A stretch of 64,000 bases of DNA from Canna indica. Its lineage: Eukaryota; Streptophyta; Magnoliopsida; Zingiberales; Cannaceae. The stretch covers positions 7,984,501 to 8,048,500 of the forward strand of contig CP136892.1 of NCBI GenBank assembly GCA_034359265.1. The letters run 5' to 3'. Under the pieces are notes generated by a model. The model saw nothing but the letters and a program-made list of their open reading frames with translations. It had not been told where the DNA came from and searched no databases. The position numbers were made by a program, and so were the translations under genes. Position 1 is the first letter of the stretch, and each line of letters begins with the position of its first letter. Of this stretch, positions 59,268 through 64,000 are shown one piece after another.

Positions 59268-62085
59268 ATGAAGTGCATATCTTGGAATATAAGAGGGGGG
59301 CTTAAGAGTGCAGGTTGGGATTACCTGGAGCTAATGTTGAAAGACATTAAGCCTACTTTAATTCTTCTGGTGGAAACTCACTTGAATAATGAGGATTCAG
59401 AAGTTTGCATCAAGAAGTTTGGCTCTAGTTGGGATGGCTTTTTTGTAGCTGGAAATGGAAGGTCATGAGGGTTAATATTAGTATGGAGACATGAGATAAT
59501 AAAGACCCAAATTCTTTATAAATGTCCTCAAGCTTTGCATGTTTCAGTTACCATTAATGGTCAAGAACCTTGGCTATTAACAGGACTCTATGCAAGTACC
59601 AATGCTAAAGAAAGGAAAATACTATGAATTTTTTTTTTTAAATTAAATATTGAAAACATTCCCTGGATTCTACTGGGGGATTTTAACTCTTAAAGATCTT
59701 TGCCTTGATGTTGGATTATTAGACCTAGATTTTATAGGCTACAGATACACTTAGTGTAATAACAAAATTGGTAATAAAAGAGTTTCTGCTAGGCTCGACA
59801 AAATTTATGCAAATGGAGATTGGATTTCAAAATTCAGTAATGCCAGAGTTCATCACTTACAAAAACTGGCTTCAGACCATAGACTAGTCATGCTTGAGAT
59901 AAATGAGAATTGTAAGGCCTTCATAAGCAAGAAAAGATTTGTTTTCAAATTTTATTGGTTAGAAAATGAAAACATATACCAATTCATTGGAGAGAACCGG
60001 AGAAGAACTAAGCTTCAAAGGAACAGCATGGATTCTTTTGAGCATTCTTTGGAACTTTTGGGGAAGAAACTTAATACCTGGAGAGATCAGATTGGTCACT
60101 TGGAGAAAAAACTAAAGGATACAATGAAAGAGCTTGAAGACTTAGAAAAAGCTGATGAAAGAGGTATTGCAACAGAGCAGGATGTGATTAATATCAAAAG
60201 CTTAACAAACAAAGCCATGACTCTCAATAGGCAGCTTCACATCAAGTGGTGGTCAAAAGCTAGAAGAAATTGATTTGAAATGAATGATAAGAACATGAAA
60301 TATTTTCATAATCTGGTCAAATACAAAGGAAGAAAAAATACAATTGCAGAATTGCTTGCTGAGGGGAAAAAATTTACAGACACCAATGAAATTTCTGAAG
60401 AATTTGTGAAATGGTATGAAAATCTTTGAAAAGAAGAAAGCACCTTCTTTAATAACTAGAGTAACATCAGAAAGGGGATCCTATATCCCCTATTTATTCA
60501 TCATCCTTCAGGAGCTCCTAAGTCCTAACAGTGCTGATAAACAAAGAGATAGATAACAAGCACATAAAAGCATTCAAATACAGAGATATAACATTCAGTC
60601 ACATTTTCTTTGTTGATGATATCATCCTCACTGTCAAATGCAACAAAAAATCTTGTGTATATATCAAATCAGTTCTCAATCAATATGGTTGTATTACCAA
60701 TCAAAAAATAAATTTTGAGAAATCTGAAGTTCTCTTCCCTGGGGAATATCCAAAGAAGAAAAAATATATAATTTGTAAGCTGATGGGAATCAAGGATCCA
60801 TGTCTTTAAAATACTTGGGTGCCCAAGTTGACAAAGGAAGAAACTCAGTTAGCATCCAAAGACAGATTGTTCACAAAGCTGGAAGCAAGCTCAATAATTG
60901 GGCAAGCAAGAATATCTCTCAAGCAAGAAAGACTATCTTGATTAATTCAGTTATAAACTAATTGCCTATTCACACTCTTGCTTCCTCGTGGATAAATGAC
61001 CAAGTTGTGAAGAAATATGAACAAGTTGCAAAGAATTATCTTTGGAAGTCTAAGCCTAATGGAAAAGGGCTGCATCTAATTAACTAGAAGAAAGTCCCCT
61101 TATGTAAGGTAAAAGGAGGCTTGGGAGTGTGGGATTTAGAGGTGGTGAAATCCTCTATTCATGCCAAAAGGATCCTGCCACTTTTGAACAAGAAAGATCT
61201 CAATTGGGTCAATATCTTAATTCAAAGGTATGATAGTCTACACCAAAGGACAGCAAATTTAACAAAAGTTGGACCATGAAAGGCATATTATTTGCTATGA
61301 TCAAGCTCAGAAATGGCTTGAAAGTGAAAATTAAAAATGGCAGGGAAACAGATATTTGGAGAGACCTCTGGAAAGATTGTATTCCTCTCAACAGATGGCC
61401 AACCTTCATCAATATGGAGAAACAATGAAGCTTTGAAAAAATTAGTGAACTGATATCTAATGGTGAATGGAATTTGTCTTTGATAAGATCCATTTTAGGT
61501 GAGGAGACAACTAAAAGTATTGGCCAAATATACATTTCAAAAAAGGACACTAATGATAAATGGATATGGGCTCTTAACGGAAAGGGGAAATTGAATTGTA
61601 AAATTGTTTACAATTACATGAAAAGTGAAAATACTGTATTTTAATTTTAATTGGAAAATGATGTGGAGTTTAAGAGTTCTCCCAAAGATCAAAATCTTCA
61701 TTTGGAAACTCTTAAATGACAGGCTCCCTACAACTAATTGGCTTTCAAAGGTTAGCAAGATTGAAGAACAGAAATGTTATGTCTATAGAGAGGATTCAGA
61801 CTCCATTTCTCACATTTTTTTCGATTATAGCTTTGCTAAAAAAATTTGGAATATGTTAGAAGCTTTTTTAAACCACCACTTTGAGTATAAGGGAAGCTGG
61901 TTGCAGGGCAAGTGGATGGATGAAGGCAGCTCAACGGAGAAAGATAGCAAGTTGAACTTAATTAGTTGTATTGCAGTAGGATTATGGTACATCTGGAAAA
62001 ACAGAAATGGGTTCTACTTCAAAGGGAAAGCTTTTGGTTTTAATTCCCTTGTTTACAAAACTATGACTGAAGTGAGTAATTTTAA
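59268..62085 (+). pseudogene. LINE ORF2, internally deleted
   Basis: The endonuclease starts at 59268: KCISWNIRGGLKSAGWDYL, LVETHLNNEDSE, LTGLYAST. A stop at about 59467 replaces an Arg (GRS-stop-GLIL). The linker with coiled-coil-like LEKKLKDTMKELEDLEKADE runs near 60100. At about 60430-60530 the frame jumps to IRKGILYPLFIHH (the RQGDP motif), so most of the RT fingers and palm are missing. The active-site box reads FFVDDII near 60610. The thumb and zf-RVT follow (SSWINDQVVKKYEQVAKNYL; IFIWKLLNDRLPTTNWLSK near 61690). Inactive. Confidence 0.85.
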
Positions 62086-62403
62086 GGGAAAATACTTAAA
62101 TATAGTATGTACTTTGACCTTTGTCTCAATTATGGCCTGTACTTTTATTTGTCTCATTTGTATACATGTACATTTGTTTCAATTGTGGTCTGCCGTCTAA
62201 TTTTCGTCAGACGCCCCGTTAAGTTGACAACGTGGCATGCTGACCTGTATAAAAATTATTTTTTTATTCTATTACATGCTCTGTTTATTAAAATTGGGTC
62301 CCACTTCCTTAAATATTAAAAGTGGGTCCCAGTTTTTTACTCTCTCTCTCTCTCACACACACACATCACCGGTCGACAGGGTTGTTCCCTGGAGGACGAC
62401 GAG

Positions 62404-62520
62404 ATGAACCACCTCGCCGTCAACGCCGATGACTTATTCTCAAGCCTCCTTGAGCTCGTCGCGAACAACGATGTCGACGCCTTTCGATGGTTGCTTGAGC
62501 ATCCGGAACACAAGACACGA
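62404..62520 (+). pseudogene. CCCH (TZF-type) zinc-finger gene fragment, left arm
   Basis: Reads MNHLAVNADDLFSSLLELVA then NNDVDAFRWLLEHPE. This is the N-terminal start of plant tandem CCCH zinc-finger proteins with ankyrin repeats (pattern LTVxTxDSFASLLELAANNDVxGFRRSIE). The zinc fingers are absent. The matching inverted copy is at 63478-63643. Confidence 0.68.
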
Positions 62521-63365
62521 GGCGCCTCCCACCCGACCCAACACCCTGGCCCATTGTTGGCAGCATCATCTCCATGCTGCGCAGCAAGATCTACTTTCGG
62601 TGGGTACTTAGCTTGGCGGAAGGTAAGGATATCATATGCATCCGCCTCGGCAGCGTGCATATGGTCGTCGTCAACTCGCCCGAGCTTGGCCGCGAGTTCT
62701 TGAAGAAGCACGACGCTAATTTTGCCTCGAGGCCCCTCACCATGGCTACGGAGTACGCCGGGTCTGGCTTCCTCACAGTGATCTTTAGCCTCTGGGTGAT
62801 CAGTGGAAGAAGATGCGGAGGGTGGTGGCGTCGGAGGTCTTAAGCGCCAATAGGCTGCAAAGGGAATCGATACTGCGGGCTGAGGAGGCGGACCACTTCA
62901 CCCGGTACTTGTACAACTTGTGTGCCGCTGGGTACGCCATTAACGTCAGGCTCGCACTGAGGTATTACTGCGGGAATATAACAAGGAGGATGGTCTTCGG
63001 CGTGAGGCACTTCGGCGAGGGAGGCGAGTTTGGAGGACCTGGCGAGGAGGAGTTAGAGCATGTCGGTGCAGCATTCACGGCGCTGACCTGCATGTACGCT
63101 TTTTGCCCATCAAACTTCATACCTCACTGAGGTTCCTGGATTTGGAAGGCCATGAGAAGATCATGAAATAGGCAATGGGGTTGATATACAAGTACCATGC
63201 AATCATCAACAAGAGGTTGGAGAAGTGGAGGAGATGGAGACAAAACAGTGGCGATGATGGAGAGAAGAAGGATGTGGAGGACGTTCTTGACATTTTCCTC
63301 TTTCTAAGAGATGCTTCCTGAAATCCATTGCTAAGCATTGAGAAGATCAGAGAGCTCAGTGTGTA
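62520..63365 (+). pseudogene. Cytochrome P450 CYP79-like, exon 1 fragment
   Basis: CYP79 enzymes convert amino acids to aldoximes, the first step toward cyanogenic glucosides and related compounds. Visible pieces: PWPIVGSIISMLRSK, DIICIRLGSVHMVVVNSPEL, FASRPLTMATEYAGSGFLTV, then after a one-base shift GDQWKKMRRVVASEVLSANR, YYCGNITRRMVFGVRHFGEG and HVGAAFTALTCMYAFCPSNF. After another shift: LRFLDLEGHEKIMK, stop, AMGLIYKYHAIINKRL, KDVEDVLDIFLFLRDAS. It stops near where the family's first exon ends. The I-helix and heme-binding Cys are absent. At least four lesions, so non-functional. Confidence 0.86.
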
Positions 63366-63477
63366 GTAAGTGATCTAAACTGAAGTTAATCCAATATATT
63401 GTATCAATCTAAATATTCTTAAATGGCAAAAATCTGTAGGAATTTATGTATGCAACCGTGGACAATCCGTCACAATC
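63366..63477. other. Spacer between CYP79 fragment and right arm
   Basis: An AT-rich stretch, possibly CYP79 intron sequence carried along, followed by a duplicated GGAATTTATGTATGCA (63439 and 63480). Confidence 0.4.
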
Positions 63478-63643
63478 GTGGAATTTATGTATGCACGGTT
63501 GACATCGATGGCGGATCCCTTGTCGCGGCCGTACCAGAGACTGACCTCGTTGACGCCGAAGGCGTCGCGCTCAAGCGACTGCCCGAAGGCGTCGATGTCG
63601 CTCATGAGAATGAGTCATCGGCGTCGACGGCGAGGTGGTTCAT
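63478..63643 (-). pseudogene. CCCH (TZF-type) zinc-finger gene fragment, right arm
   Basis: From an ATG at 63643 the minus strand reads MNHLAVDADDSFS; then an internal deletion and frameshift; then a Phe-Gly-rich stretch ending NEVSLWYGRDKGS (compare DEVGLWYGRQKGS in the CCCH family). It is the inverted partner of the left-arm fragment but extends further into the gene, so the two arms have diverged by deletion. Confidence 0.62.
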
Positions 63644-64000
63644 CCCGTCATCCTCCAGGGAACAACCCTATCGACGGTGATGTGAGGAAGAACGAGAGAG
63701 AGAGAGTAAAAAATTGGGACCCACTTTTAATAATTAAGGAAGTGGGACCCATTTTTAATATTTAAGGAAGTGGGACCCAATTTTAATAATCAGAACATGT
63801 AATAAAATAAAAAATTAATTTTTATACAGATCAGCATGTCACATTGTCAATTTAACAGGGCGTCTGACGAAAATTAGACGACAGATCACAATTGAAATAA
63901 ATATCTTAGTACATGTATACAAATGAGACAAATGAAAATACATACCATAATTGAGACAAAGGTCAAAGTACATGTTATATTTAGGTATTTTTCCTAATTT

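Larger units (their letters stand above)
57391..62085 (+). mobile_element. Third LINE, internally deleted and cut by a Pack-MULE
   Basis: Contains ORF1 (57431-59238) and ORF2 (from 59268) in the usual plant L1 order. The reverse-transcriptase core is partly deleted near 60430-60530, and RNase H is cut off at 62086 by the Pack-MULE. The 3' end would continue beyond the window. The 5' boundary is approximate. Closest relative in the window is the LINE at 30564-37819. Confidence 0.8.
62086..63994. mobile_element. Pack-MULE carrying CYP79 and CCCH zinc-finger gene fragments
   Basis: Outer ends are inverted: GGGAAAATACTTAAATATAG on the left; the right end reads inward GGAAAAATACCTAAATATAA. The TIRs (~300 bp each) share CTTTGACCTTTGTCTCAATT, CATTTGTATACATGTAC and TGGGTCCCACTTCCTTAA. 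The left 9-bp flank TAATTTTAA (62077-62085) matches the 6 visible bases TAATTT at 63995-64000, so the TSD is cut by the window edge. A CCCH-gene fragment lies at the inner end of both arms, with a CYP79 fragment between. No transposase. Confidence 0.82.

Overview
This window is nuclear DNA from a flowering plant. The background is strongly AT-rich, and the two host genes are GC-rich. The GC-rich coding style, single-exon host genes and CYP79-type fragment fit a non-grass monocot, but that is only a guess and I cannot name a species. There are no bacterial features, CRISPR arrays or recognisable tRNA/rRNA genes.

Two complete host genes stand out. One is a chloroplast N-acetylglutamate kinase (arginine synthesis, minus strand, 8038-9075). 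The other is a DREB-type AP2/ERF transcription factor (minus strand, 40664-41269). Almost everything else is nested transposable elements, many with boundaries that can be fixed from target-site duplications (TSDs).

Layout. 1-3978: right part of a Mutator-like element (MULE) with a decayed transposase split by a solo LTR, a small GRF zinc-finger gene and a terminal inverted repeat (TIR). 4807-5346: two Tourist-like MITEs. 8038-10327: the kinase gene, whose 5' leader carries a 1.1 kb non-autonomous hAT. 11439-23689: a 12.25 kb Helitron (minus strand) that holds a full-length LINE (12014-18430), long internal duplications, and abutting fragments of a copper amine oxidase gene and a HAESA-like receptor kinase gene. 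23690-25965: an old LINE interrupted by a Harbinger element. 26937-30056: a Pack-MULE with GDSL lipase, cytochrome P450 and HD-ZIP IV fragments and a nested hAT. 30564-37819: a second LINE (minus strand). 37965-38761: a small MULE-like element with a nested hAT. 40664-41339: the DREB gene and its TATA box. 41784-45810: an apparently intact autonomous hAT with a four-exon open transposase gene. 47398-50909: a MULE whose termini match the 1-3978 element, with tandem repeats and a long LTR. 50969-52583: another long-TIR element. 53809-54134: a CACTA MITE. 57391-62085: a third LINE, cut at 62086 by a second Pack-MULE carrying CYP79 and CCCH zinc-finger fragments.

The elements form a datable nest: Helitron then LINE; LINE then Harbinger; MITE then Pack-MULE then hAT; LINE then Pack-MULE; MULE then solo LTR. 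The most notable results are the seemingly intact hAT, the gene-capturing Helitron and Pack-MULEs, and the hAT inserted between the kinase TATA box and its start codon.
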